Source: Bathymodiolus brooksi (Eukaryota; Mollusca; Bivalvia; Mytilida; Modiolidae). From it: a DNA stretch of 64,000 bases. Made by a program: the position numbers and the translations under genes. A model generated the notes under the pieces. That model was not told the origin of the DNA. It made no database searches and saw only the letters and a list, made by a program, of their open reading frames with translations. This document shows, piece by piece, positions 32,066 through 42,780 of the stretch. Each line of letters opens with the position of its first letter. The stretch's first letter is position 1. The stretch is from positions 59,284,369 to 59,348,368 of the forward strand of contig OY804588.1 of the NCBI GenBank assembly GCA_963680875.1, written 5' to 3'.

Positions 32066-32700
32066 ACCAGGCTCAAGCTAGCGACCAATTTCTAGCGACC
32101 AATAAGGAGATATGTCTCAAAACCAAAAAAATATATAAAAGCAAAATGTACTTTTAAAGATTTCTAGCGACCAATAATAAATATATTTTTGTAATAGCAC
32201 ATTCAACACATTGAATCGTCATCTGGGCATACAGGAAATATTTCTGGACCCCTCCCCCTTTCCACAATACTCATGTGAGTAAAAGATAATACATTTTATG
32301 TTCCATTTCCCATGTTCACCCGTACATAAAATATGCCTTCTCTTTACTGAGCTTAATAATGAAAACAAACATATATTTAGGGATGGCGAGCTTAGAAAAC
32401 AGTCGGCCAACTTTAAACAAACACAGCGTAAACAAATAATATACTTTCATGTAAATCGGTATATAATTTGGATTTGCCAGCGCTTTGTCAAACAAAATAA
32501 AGTCCTAAGATTCCCCGTTCACATGAAGACGTCTCATCAATCTACAAAAAAATGTAAATACAGAACATTGGAAAAATATAGCAATACATATTATGAAAAT
32601 AAACAAAATATAAACCCTGCATGTGCGTGTACCACTTATTTAATAAATAGTATTATTTTGTTTTATCTATTTATTTTTTAAATTGTGTATTTAAAGGTGT
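32066..32700. repeat. Left subterminal region of the composite
   Basis: 'CTAGCGACCAATA' motifs occur at ~32,077, ~32,092 and ~32,164; the right arm mirrors them with 'TTGGTCGCTAG'. Repeated motifs beside a terminus are typical binding sites for an integrase or transposase. Further in, a 127-codon frame (32,298-32,681, +) is kept at the same length in the right arm (42,830-43,213, -) with three residue differences. It has a Lys/Tyr/Ile-rich composition expected of AT-rich DNA and no recognised domain, so I do not call it a gene. Confidence 0.6.
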
Positions 32701-32719
32701 CAAACAACTAATTTAATTC

Positions 32720-35030
32720 ACCAATGCACTTAAGTCAGGTAAAGGCCCAGTCAGTACTTTTAATTTAAACCCCAAGTGGCAATAGGGTCCCCCTCACCAA
32801 ATCCAAATATCAAAGTTGATATTTGACACCCTGCTGTGGGCTTGAGGTGCATTATCCCACCTAGGCACTTAAGTCAGTTAAAGGCCCGGGCAATACCTTC
32901 GACATAAACCCCGAGTGGCAAAGAACTTTGCCGTCCTTCGTTAATTTTTCATGGGATATGCATAGGGTCCCCCCGCCCCCAAATCCGAATATCAAAATTG
33001 ATATTTGACACCCTGCTGTGGGCTTGAGGTGCATTATCCCACCTAGGCACTTAAGTCAGTTAAAGGCCCGAGCAATACCTTTGACTTAAACCCCAAGTGG
33101 CAAAGAACTTTGCCGTCCTTCGGTAATTTTTCATGGGATATGCATAGGGTCCCCCCCAAATCCAAATATCAAGGCTTTAATTTAACACCTTGCTGTGGGA
33201 TTGAGGTGCATTATCCCACCTAGGAACTTAAGTCAGTTAAAGACCCGGACAATACCTTTAATATAAGCACAAAGTGTGCAAGAACTTTGCAGTCCTTGAT
33301 ATACTTTTTATGGGATATTTATAGAGACCCCCCCCCCCCGCCCTCCACAATTTTTTTTCAAATATCAAAATTAATATTTGACACCCTGCTGTGGGCTTGA
33401 GGTGCATTATCCCACCTAGACACTTAAGTCAGTTAAAGACCCGGGCAATACCTTTAACTTAGCCAAAAGTGGGCAAGAACTTTGCCGTCCTTGATATATT
33501 TTTTATGGGATATTTATAGAGACCCCCCTCGACAATTTTTTTTCAAATATCAGAATTGATATTTGACACCCTGCTGTGGGCTTGAGGGGCATTATCCCAC
33601 CTAGGCACTTAAGTCAGTTAAAGACCCAGATTAATACCTTTAAACTAACTAAAAGTGGGCAAGAACTTTGCCGTCCTTGATATATTTTTCATAGGATATT
33701 TATAGAGACCCCCCTCCACAATTTTTTTTTTAAATATCAAAATTGATATTTGATACCCTGCTGTGGGCTTGAGGTGCATTATCCCACCTAGGCACTTAAG
33801 TCAGTTAAAGACCCGGGCAATACCTTTAACTTAGCCAAAGGTGGACAAGAACTTTGCCGTCCTTGATATATTTTTCATGGGATATTTATAAAGACCCCCT
33901 CCACATTTTTTTTCAAATATCAAAGTTGATTTTTGACACTCGGCTGTGGGCTTGAGGTGCATTATCCCACCTAGGCACTTAAGTCAGTTAAAGACCCGGG
34001 CAATACCTTTAACTTAGCCAAAGGTGGACAAGAACTTTGCCGTCCTTGATATATTTTTCATGGGATATTTATAGAGACCCCCCCTCCACAATTTGTTTTC
34101 AAATATCAAAGTTGATATTTGACACTCTGCTGTGGGCTTGAGGTGCATTATCCCACCTAGGCACTTAAGTCAGTTAAAGACCCGGACAATACCTTTAAAC
34201 TAGCTAAAAGTGGGCAAGAACTTTGCCGTCCTTGATATATTTTTCATGGGATATTTATAGAGACCCTCCTCCACAATTGTTTTTCAAATATCAGAATTGA
34301 TATTTGACACCCTGTTGTGGGCTTGAGGTGCATTATCCCATCTAGGCACTTAAGTCAGTTAAAGACCCGGGCAATACCTTTAACTTAACCAAAGGTGGGC
34401 AAGAACTTTGCCGTCCTTGATATATTTTTTATGGGATATTTATAGAGACCCCCCTCCACAATTGTTTTTCAAATATCAAAGTTGATATTTTGAAACCCTG
34501 CTGTGGGCGTGAGGTGCATTATCCCACCCAGGCACTTAAGTCAGTTAAAGACCCGGGCAATACCTTTAGCTTAGCCAAAAGTGGGCAAGAACTTTGCCGT
34601 CCTTGATATATTTTTCATGGGATATTTATAGAAACCCCCCTCCACAATTTGTTTTCAAATATCAAAGTTGATATTTGACACCCTGCTGTGGGCGTGAGGT
34701 GCATTATCCCACTTAGGCACTTAAGTCAGTTAAAGATCCGGGCAATACCTTTAACTTAGCCAAAAGTGGGCAAGAACTTTGCCGTCCTTGATATATTTTT
34801 ATGGGATATTTATAGACACCCCCTCCACAATTGTTTTTCAAATATCAGAATTGATATTTGACACCCTGCTGTGGGCTTGAGGTGCATTATCCCACCTAGG
34901 CACTTAAGTCAGTTAAAGACCCGGGCAATACCTTTAACGTAGCCAAAGGTGGGGAAGAATTTTGCCGTCCTTGATATATTTTTATGGGATATTCATAGGG
35001 TGTCCCCCCAAATCCAAATATCAAAGTAGT
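32720..35030. repeat. ~187-bp satellite, left arm, about 12 units
   Basis: 'CTGCTGTGGGCTTGAGGTGC' recurs at about 32,831, 33,013, 33,190, 33,387, 33,572, 33,758, 33,941, 34,128, 34,315, 34,499, 34,685 and 34,868. Each unit has the perfect palindrome AAATATCAA..TTGATATTT, then 'CCCACCTAGGCACTTAAGTC', 'AGAACTTTGCCGTCC', and a C-run before an A/T-run. The outermost units are the most diverged. Confidence 0.95.
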
Positions 35031-35084
35031 ATATCGGGATAGCTCAAGGCATAGTTCAGGGGGAGCGGGCCATTACGCATGTGT

Positions 35085-35170
35085 TACTGGAAGTGACGTC
35101 ACTGGAAGCGGTCCTGACCGGAATGAAGTAACATGAAGTCACGTGACCGGAAGTGACGTCATTACCTGAA
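35085..35170. promoter_or_regulatory. CRE/E-box/ETS-like cluster, left arm
   Basis: Two full CRE palindromes TGACGTCA (35,094-35,101 and 35,154-35,161) flank an E-box CACGTG (35,140-35,145). Each is next to CCGGAAGT or CTGGAAG (ETS-type core GGAA). The same block, inverted, is at 39,038-39,105. This density looks like an enhancer or promoter, but function is inferred from motifs only. Confidence 0.45.
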
Positions 35171-35829
35171 GTATGCTCTGTGCATGCCCGGAAGTGCATC
35201 CCCTCCTTTTTTTCTTACTATAGTAGTAGTACAAAATGTACCATTGCTCATGACCGAAAGTAGCATCACTGTCCACGCAACCAATCACCAGTCTTTTCGG
35301 CAACTGCCCCAAAAACATGTTGTCCTGGACGTAATTCATGTTGCCACGGGGAACCGTATCTACTTTGACTTCTACACGTCGGATGGGGTATTTACAGCTG
35401 GTCTTTTCAAAAGCTTTGACGTGACCCATTCTTACGGCAGGACTTAACTGTACATTTCTCACAAATAAAGCAAGATCCTTGATTTTGATCTTATAGTTGT
35501 CGGCATCGACCATTAGGGCGAACACGTCTCGACTACGTCGTAATTTGATTTTCAGATCGACGTGATTCAGTGAATATTTCTCTTGATAAAATAAATCCAA
35601 GTGTAGTATTCCCGTCATCTGTACATACTTGCTTTGGGCCGTCAATGCTTTCCGGGACGTGAATCCTTTGTTATCGGTTGTTCTCTTATCTTGATGTCCC
35701 GGTGTATCCTTGTACCACATGACTCCCGTTAATTGAGATTCTTTGGCAGCTGGGCCATAGCTGAGTAATATTTCTATGTAAGCTCTGTAAGGGTACAAGC
35801 TGGTCGGTGGTGAAACCAGATTTTCGTAA
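35139..35829 (-). pseudogene. Inverted duplicate of the 3' part of the major capsid gene
   Basis: The - frame corresponds to the MCP region starting at 'YPYRAYIEILLSYGPAAK' and ending, as in the right arm, at 'YYYYSKKKRRG' before running into the CRE block. It is uninterrupted through the codon that is a stop in the right copy (GAA here, TAA there). Homology to the right arm ends abruptly at ~35,829, before the 5' half of the gene. It has no capsid-gene start and lacks the C-terminal half, so no complete capsid protein could come from it. The family is the Polinton double-jelly-roll MCP, often listed in animal databases as 'F54H12.2-like'. Confidence 0.75.
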
Positions 35830-35891
35830 ATCGGACCTAGTCAATTTTTGTCCGACGGTCCGATAGGTTCGACGATTTTCGACAGCTCTGA

Positions 35892-36773
35892 GTCTATGGA
35901 ATTGACCACCAGTGGCAGGCGGATTTAGTGGATCTGGCAAAATTGTCTTCTTACAACAAAGGATTCAAGTACTTGTTGACATGTATTGACGTGTTATCCC
36001 GATATCAATGGGTCGTTCCATTGACAGACAAGACGGGGAAGACATTAAAAGATGCGTTTCAGGTCATTTTCAAATCGGGGCGGCGTCCGATGCGTTTACA
36101 GACAGACAAAGGAACTGAATTTATCAACCGAGTATTTCAAACGTTTCTCAAAGAACACGACATGGACTTCTTTACCACTTACAACGAGGAGACCAAAGCC
36201 AGTATCGTTGAAAGTTTTAACAGAACATTGAAAACCAAGATGTGGAAGTATTTCACACACAGAGAAACCCTAACCTACGTAGACGTTCTATCCGAGATGG
36301 TCGCATCTTATGACCACGCCGTTCACAGAACCATAGGCATACCACCTGCAGAAGTCACGTGGGTTAACCAAACAACGGTGTCCAAGAGGCTATATGGAAG
36401 AAAGGGACCAACAAAATCGTGCAAATTTTCTTCCGGAGATAGAGTGCGACTCAGCAAAGCCAAACGTACGTTCAAGAAAGGATATTTACCCAACTGGACT
36501 GAAGAATTGCTTACGGTAGTGAAATGTATCGAAACCAGACCCCCGGTATACTTATTCAAAGATGACCATGGTGAAATTGTGGAAGGAACATTCTATGCCG
36601 AAGAATTACAGAAAGTCATTAAGACAGACGACGTATACAAGATTGAACCCATTTTGAAAAAGAGAAAAAAGGGCCGAAGAGTTCAGTATTTAGTCAAGTG
36701 GCTCGGATATCAAGAGTCCTTCAACAGCTGGATCTTTAAACAGGACCTACAAAAGCGAGGCGTCACGGTTTGA
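35892..36773 (+). CDS. Retroviral-like integrase (rve core plus chromodomain), N-terminus lost
   Basis: The DDE integrase of Polinton/adintovirus type inserts the element's DNA into a target. The frame is open from 35,892 to the stop at 36,771-36,773. Catalytic residues: first Asp in 'WQADLVDLAKL' (codon ~35,922), second Asp in 'RLQTDKGTEF', Glu in 'ASIVESFNRTLK'. A C-terminal chromodomain follows ('VQYLVKWLGYQESFNSWI'), which in this family is thought to guide target choice. An in-frame TGA at 35,889-35,891 lies where the upstream part of the core should continue. The inverted-arm junction lies ~60 bp further on, so the N-terminal zinc-binding domain is absent. Core and chromodomain are intact. 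The penton-like gene follows within a few bases, on the same strand. Confidence 0.9.
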   Translation, partial: VYGIDHQWQADLVDLAKLSSYNKGFKYLLTCIDVLSRYQWVVPLTDKTGKTLKDAFQVIFKSGRRPMRLQTDKGTEFINRVFQTFLKEHDMDFFTTYNEETKASIVESFNRTLKTKMWKYFTHRETLTYVDVLSEMVASYDHAVHRTIGIPPAEVTWVNQTTVSKRLYGRKGPTKSCKFSSGDRVRLSKAKRTFKKGYLPNWTEELLTVVKCIETRPPVYLFKDDHGEIVEGTFYAEELQKVIKTDDVYKIEPILKKRKKGRRVQYLVKWLGYQESFNSWIFKQDLQKRGVTV

Positions 36774-36774
36774 A

Positions 36775-37504
36775 GTGTCAGTCTTGCGAATGGCACCGAG
36801 TGACACGGACAGTGTATCGTCTTGGGAGACTTGTGGAAAGAAGACTCCACGTTCGGAGGTCGTATTTTTGTGTCAGGTACTCATCCTGTACACGGTTATC
36901 GTAGTCAGCATTCACAACTTGGCAGAGATACAGTATCCTCACAGTTGGTATAGCGTCAAGAATAATGAAGCCTGGTTGAAGGTTCACTTTTACAAGGAGT
37001 CAGAACTACAAAAGCATTTGGTCTTGTTACCGGATGTGTACTATTCCTCGGCCAAAAGGATTCCCCATCGAGGGGAAAAAGCACATGAAGGAACTCAAGA
37101 ATAAATTCGACATGGGTTTCAATGAAATCAATCATAAAATCGATATGAAAGTGAAAAAAGATTATCAAGTCATCATCAGTCCTTTATTACAATCCATGTT
37201 AGGATTCAGACAAGCTATATTCCGGGGGGGGGGGGGGGGGGGGTATGTTTCAGATTGGGTAGCGGACCTCATGAAAGGATTAAATTCTCTGTACGTGTAT
37301 TGTCCCTTGGTGGAACCGAGAATGGTGGGAGATGCCCAAGTACACCCGAGTGTTTGATCCGATACAGTACTGTCCCCTGTTACAACGACGATTTCAGACC
37401 GTGGAAATAGATATAAGGGACGACACGGGTTCTATAGCGCCATTCGAAAGAGGACGAGTGGTGGTGACATTTCACTGTAGAAAACGAAAAGAATTCTCTC
37501 TAGA
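36775..37504 (+). pseudogene. Penton-like minor capsid protein, broken by frameshifts
   Basis: Three frames in succession carry recognisable blocks of the Polinton minor (penton) capsid protein: 'NLAEIQYPHSWYSVKNNEAW' in the first (to ~37,060), 'FDMGFNEINHKI' and 'SLYVYCPLVEPRMVGD' in the second (to ~37,340), 'YCPLLQRRFQTVEIDIRDD' and 'PFERGRVVVTFH' in the third (stop at 37,503-37,505). A run of 18 G (37,226-37,243) interrupts the middle part. A short stretch also appears lost where the second frame passes into the third. In this family the protein forms five-fold vertices of the capsid. With at least two frameshifts this copy is not functional. Confidence 0.8.
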
Positions 37505-37840
37505 ATGAAACCAACTCATCGTTACGATACGAAAGCTTACCACGATTATTACATACATCAAGCAGGAAAAGGATATCGGGTGTTTACGGGAAGACGATAT
37601 CAAAGAGGACATGGACTTTGCTGTATCTTTGGAGGACTCTTTAAAGCAGCCATGACTTTGTTGAAAAAGGGAGCAAAGACCCTAGAACGCGAGGCTTTAA
37701 AAACGGGATTAAATATTGCCGGAGATGTCGTACAAGGAAGAAATATCAAACAGGCAGCAAAATCACGATTGAAATCAACAGGAGAAAACTTACTCCAGAA
37801 AGCTATGGACACGGTAGGACCCCAGGACAACGAGTTATAA
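37505..37840 (+). CDS. pX/pVI-like small basic virion protein
   Basis: An intact 111-residue frame lies between the penton-like and major capsid genes, its ATG overlapping the penton-like stop codon. It is rich in Lys/Arg with a hydrophobic N-terminal half: 'YRVFTGRRYQRGHG', a small-residue hinge ('CCIFGGLFKAA'), then an amphipathic helix ('LLKKGAKTLEREALKTGLNI'). Position and composition match the small ORF of Polintons and adintoviruses that has been compared with adenovirus core protein X and membrane-active protein VI. Its role (DNA condensation or membrane interaction) is inferred from that comparison. Two cysteines sit where relatives usually have glycines. It is the only unbroken late gene in this element. 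Confidence 0.6.
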   Translation: MKPTHRYDTKAYHDYYIHQAGKGYRVFTGRRYQRGHGLCCIFGGLFKAAMTLLKKGAKTLEREALKTGLNIAGDVVQGRNIKQAAKSRLKSTGENLLQKAMDTVGPQDNEL

Positions 37841-37919
37841 AAAGGACATGCCAAGCGAAAAAAGACCAGACGTCGGCAGACCAAGCAACGGAACACATCG
37901 AATGACATTTCAGATAAGA

Positions 37920-39060
37920 ATGGCACTTGTACATCCCAACTCATGCGAATGCACGAAATCAAAACTGGATTTATTTGAAGTTCCACCTACACAGACCAGT
38001 GTGGCTTATGGGTATTGGGAGCAGAAAGGATTGACATCGGCTCTAACGGATCAAGGACCTTACGAATTTGCCGTCAGTGGGGCGGGGGATGACTACATCG
38101 ACTTGGCTAATGCCTGTACCAAGTCAGGGTCATTACGGTTTTCACAGTTTTCCGGTTGTTGACTGATTTTGTCTGTTTATATACTTATGTGTTTTGACCT
38201 TCCCTTTGTTAGATTGTTCGGAGTTCGGTAATTTTGTTATTACCCTTACTTACCTGTTTGTGGAAGCACATATCATGGATGACGACGATACTGCATTGGA
38301 TGGCGGAGCGGACGTTGGACCTGTCAACTTGTGGATGCATTCCCTCTTTAGTGATGTCAGTGTTAGCCTCAACGAAAATCTGGTTTCACCACCGACCAGC
38401 TTGTACCCTTACAGAGCTTACATAGAAATATTACTCAGCTATGGCCCAGCTGCCAAATAATCTCAATTAACGGGAGTCATGTGGTACAAGGATACACCGG
38501 GACATCAAGATAAGAGAACAACCGATAACAAAGGATTCACGTCCCGGAAAGCATTGACGGCCCAAAGCAAGTATGTACAGATGACGGGAATACTACACTT
38601 GGATTTATTTTATCAAGAGAAATATTCACTGAATCACGTCGATCTGAAAATCAAATTACGACGTAGTCGAGACGTGTTCGCCCTAATGGTCGATGCCAAC
38701 AACTATAAGATCAAAATCAAGGATCTTGCTTTATTTGTGAGAAATGTCCAGTTAAGTCCTGCCGTAAGAATGGGTCACGTCAAAGCTTTTGAAAAGACCA
38801 GCTGTAAATACCCCATCCGACGTGTAGAAGTCAAAGTAGATACGGTTCCCCGTGGCAACATGAATTACGTCCAGGACAATATGTTTTTGGGACAGTTGCC
38901 GAAAAGACTGGTGATTGGTTGCGTGGACAGTGATGTTAATTTCGGTCATGAGCAATGGTACATTTTGTATTACTACTATAGTAAGAAAAAAAGGAGGGGA
39001 TGCACTTCCGGGCATGCGCAGAGCATACCTCAGGTAATGACGTCACTTCCGGTCACGTGA
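37920..39060 (+). pseudogene. Major capsid protein (double jelly roll), broken and 3'-truncated
   Basis: Start chosen at the ATG of 'MALVHPNSCECTKSKLDLFE', matching the family's N-terminus; the earlier ATG at 37,848 is less likely. First block to ~38,125 ('AVSGAGDDYIDLANA'). Then ~150 bp without homology, either an insertion or a small intron. Second block from ~38,275 ('LDGGADVGPVNLWMHSLFSD'). A TAA at 38,458-38,460 breaks the frame, which is then open again to ~38,990 ('NMNYVQDNMFLGQLPKRL'). After 'YYYYSKKKRRG' homology ends, about the middle of the family's length, so the second jelly roll is incomplete. The last codons to 39,060 are not capsid. This protein forms the shell in Polinton-type viruses; this copy cannot. 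Confidence 0.8.
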
Positions 39061-39115
39061 CTTCATGTTACTTCATTCCGGTCAGGACCGCTTCCAGTGA
39101 CGTCACTTCCAGTAA
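39030..39115. promoter_or_regulatory. CRE/E-box/ETS-like cluster, right arm
   Basis: Mirror of the left-arm cluster: TGACGTCA at 39,038-39,045 and 39,098-39,105, CACGTG at 39,054-39,059, with CTTCCGG and CTTCCAG beside them. It lies immediately after the truncated capsid gene. Confidence 0.45.
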
Positions 39116-39189
39116 CACATGCGTAATGGCCCGCTCCCCTTTGCTCCCCCTGAACTATGCCTTGAGCTATCCCGATATACTACTTTGAT

Positions 39190-42100
39190 ATTTGGATTTG
39201 GGGGAACACCCTATAAATATCCCATAAAAATTTATCAAGGACGGCAAAGTTCTTCCCCACCTTTGGCTACGTTAAAGGTATTGCCCGGGTCTTTAACTGA
39301 CTTAAGTGCCTAGGTGGGATAATGCACCTCAAGCCCACAGCAGGGTTTCAAAATATCAACTTTGATATTTGAAAACAAATTGTGGAGGGGGGTCTCTATA
39401 AATATCCCATGAAAAATATATCAAGGACGGCAAAGTTCTTGCCCACTTTTAGTTAGTTTAAAGGTATTGTCCGGGTCTTTAACTGACTTAAGTGCCTAGG
39501 TGGGATAATGCACCTCAAGCCCACAGCAGGGTGTCAAATATCCATTCTGATATTTGAAAAAAAATTGTGGAGAGGGGTCTCTATAAATATCCCATAAAAA
39601 TATATCAAGGACGGCAAAGTTCTTGCCCACTTTTGGCTAAGTTAAAGGTATTGCCCGGATCTTTAACTGACTTAAGTGCCTAAGTGGGATAATGCACCTC
39701 ACGCCCACAGCAGGGTGTCAAATATCAACTTTGATATTTGAAAACAAATTGTGGAGGGGGGGTTTCTATGAATATCCCATGAAAAATATATCAAGGACGG
39801 CAAAGTTCTTTTCCACTTTTGGCTAAGTTAAAGGTATTGCCCGGGTCTTTAACTGACTTAAGTGCCTGGGTGGGATAATGCACCTCACGCCCACAGCAGG
39901 GTTTCAAAATAAAAATTGTGGAGGGGGGTCTCTATAAATATCCCATAAAAAATATATCAAGGACGGCAAAGTTCTTGCCCACCTTTGGTTAAGTTAAAGG
40001 TATTGCCCGGGTCTTTAACTGACTTAAGTTCCTAGGTGGGATAATGCACCTCAAGCCCACAGCAGGGTGTCAAATATCAATTCTGATATTTGAAAAACAA
40101 TTGTGGAGGAGGGTCTCTATAAATATCCCATGAAAAATATATCAAGGACGGCAAAGTTCTTGCCCACCTTTGGCTAAGTTAAAGGTATTGCTCGGATCTT
40201 CAATTGACTTAAGTGCCTAGGTGGGATAATGCACCTCAAGCCCACAGCAGAGTGTAAAATATCAATTCTGATATTTGAAAAAAAATTGTGGAGGGGGGTC
40301 TCTATAAATATCCCATAAAAAATATATTAAGGACGGCAAAGTTCTTGCCCACTTTGGGCTAGGTTAAAGGTATTGCCCGGGTCTTTAACTGACTTAAGTG
40401 CCTAGATGGGATAATGCACCTCACGCCCACAGCAGGGTTTCAAATATCAACTTTGATATTTGAAAATATATTGTGGAGGGGGGGGGGGTCTCTATAAATA
40501 TCCCATGATAAATATACCAAGGACGGCAAAGTTCTTGCCCACTTTTGGCTAAGTTAAAGGTATTGCCCGGGTCTTTAACTGACTTAAGTGCCTAGGTGGA
40601 ATAATGCACCTCACGTCCACAGCAGGGTATCAAATATCAATTTTTATATTTGAAAACAAATTGTGGAGGGGGGTCTCTATAAATATCCCATGAAAAATAT
40701 ATCAAGGACGGCAAAGTTCTTGTCCACCTTTGGCTAAGTTAAAGGTATTGCCCGGGTCTTTAACTGACTTAAGTGCCTAGGTGGGATAATGCACCTCAAG
40801 CCCACAGCCGAGTGTCAAATATCAATTTTGATATTTGAAAAAAAATTGTGGAGGGGGGTCTCTATGAATATCCTATGAAAAATATATCAAGGACGGCAAA
40901 GTTCTTGCCCACTTTTAGTTAGTTTAACGGTATTGTCCGGGTCTTTAACTGACTTAAGTGCCTAGGTGGGATAATGCACCTCAAGCCCACAGCAGGGTGT
41001 CAAATATCAATTCTGATATTTGAAAAAAAATTGTCGAGGGGGTCTCTATAAATATCCCATAAAAAATATATCAAGGACGGCAAAGTTCTTGCCCACTTTT
41101 GGCTAAGTTAAAGGTATTGCCCGGGTCTTTAACTGACTTAAGTGCCTAGGTGGGATAATGCACCTCAAGTCCACAGCAGAGTGTCAAATATCAACTTTGA
41201 TATTTGAAAAAAAAATGTGGAGGGGGGATCTTTATAAATATCCCATGAAAAATATATCAAGGACGGCAAAGTCCTTGCCCACTTTTGGCTAAGTTAAAGT
41301 TATTGCCCGGGTCTTTAACTGACCTAAGTGCCTAGGTGGGATAATGCACCTCACGCCCACAGCAGGGTTTCAAATATCAACTTTGATATTTGAAAACTTA
41401 TTGTGGAGGGGGGGCTCTATAAATATCCCATAAAAAATATATCAAGGACGGCAAAGTTCTTGCCCACCTTTGGCTAAGTTAAAGGTATTGCCCGGGTATT
41501 TAATTGACTTAAGTGTCTAGGTGGGATAATGCACCTCAAGCCCACAGCAGGGTGTCAAATATCAATTCTGATATTTGAAAAACAATTGTGGAGGGGGGGT
41601 CTCTATAAATATCCCATGAAAAATATATCAAGGACGGCAAAGTTCTTGCCCACTTTTAGCTAGTTTAAAGGTATTGTCCGGGTCTTTAACTGACTTAAGT
41701 GCCTAGGTGGGATAATGCACCTCAAGCCCACAGCAGAGTGTCAAATATCAACTTTGATATTTGAAAAAAAAAATGTGGAGGGGGGGGGGGGGTCTTTATA
41801 AATATCCCATGAAAAATATATCAAGGACGGCAAAGTTCTTGCCCACTTTTGGCAAAATTAAAGGTATTACCCGGGTCTTTAACTGACTTAAGTGCCTAGG
41901 TGGGATAATGCACCTCACGCCCACAGCAGGGTTTCAAAATATCAACTTTGATATTGGAAAACAAATTGTGGAGGGGGGTCTCTATAAATATCCCATGAAA
42001 AATATATCAAGGACGGCAAAGTTCTTGCCCACTTTTGGCTAAGTTATAAAGGTATTGCCCGGGTCTTTAACTGACTTAAGTGTCTAGGTGGGATAATGCA

Positions 42101-42780
42101 CCTCAAGCCCACAGCAGGGTGTCAAATATTAATTTTGATATTTGAAAAAAAATTGTGGAGGGGTGGGGGTCTCTATAAATATCCCATAAAAAATATATCA
42201 AGGACTGCAAAGTTCTTGCACACTTTGTGCTTATATTAAAGGTATTGTCCGGGTCTTTAACTGACTTAAGTTCCTAGGTGGGATAATGCACCTCAAGCCC
42301 ACAGCAAGGTGTTAAATTAAAGCCTTGATATTTGGATTTGAGGGGGGACCCTATGCATATCCCATGAAAAATTACCGAAGGACGGCAAAGTTCTTTGCCA
42401 CTTGGGGTTTAAGTCAAAGGTATTGCTCGGGCCTTTAACTGACCTAAGTGCCTAGGTGGGATAATGCACCTCAAGCCCACAGCAGGGTGTCAAATATCAA
42501 TTTTGATATTCGGATTTGGGGGCGAGGGGACCCTATGCATATCCCATGAAAAATTAACGAAGGACGGCAAAGTTCTTTTCCACTCGGGGTTTATGTCGAA
42601 GGTATTGCCCGGGCCTTTAACTGACTTAAGTGCCAAGGTGGGATAATGCACCTCAAGCCCACAGCAGGGTGTCAAATATCAACTTTGATATTTGGATTTG
42701 GTGGGGGGGGGGGGGGGGGGGGACCCTATTGCCACTTGGGGTTTAAATCAAAAGTACTGCCTGGGCCTTTACCTGACTTA
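39190..42780. repeat. ~187-bp satellite, right arm, about 19 units
   Basis: Inverted relative to the left arm: 'GCACCTCAAGCCCACAGCAG' recurs at ~180-190-bp steps from 39,330 to 42,650. The right arm exceeds the left by 1,308 bp, seven units of 187 bp, so unit number alone explains the length difference. G-runs vary from 4 to 18 between units. Confidence 0.95.

Noticed and set aside
32298..32681. 127-codon open frame as a gene
   Set aside because: Its duplicate in the other arm is expected from the inverted duplication alone. Composition is that of AT-rich non-coding DNA and no domain is visible.
36323..36559. Antisense frame within the integrase
   Set aside because: A shadow of the integrase coding strand.
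38127..38270. Calling the gap in the capsid gene an intron
   Set aside because: GT and AG dinucleotides are available but neither matches a good consensus and no branch site is evident; insertion or local divergence is equally possible.
32720..42780. CRISPR-like array (regular repeats)
   Set aside because: Units are ~187-bp head-to-tail satellite repeats without unique spacers, in an animal genome.
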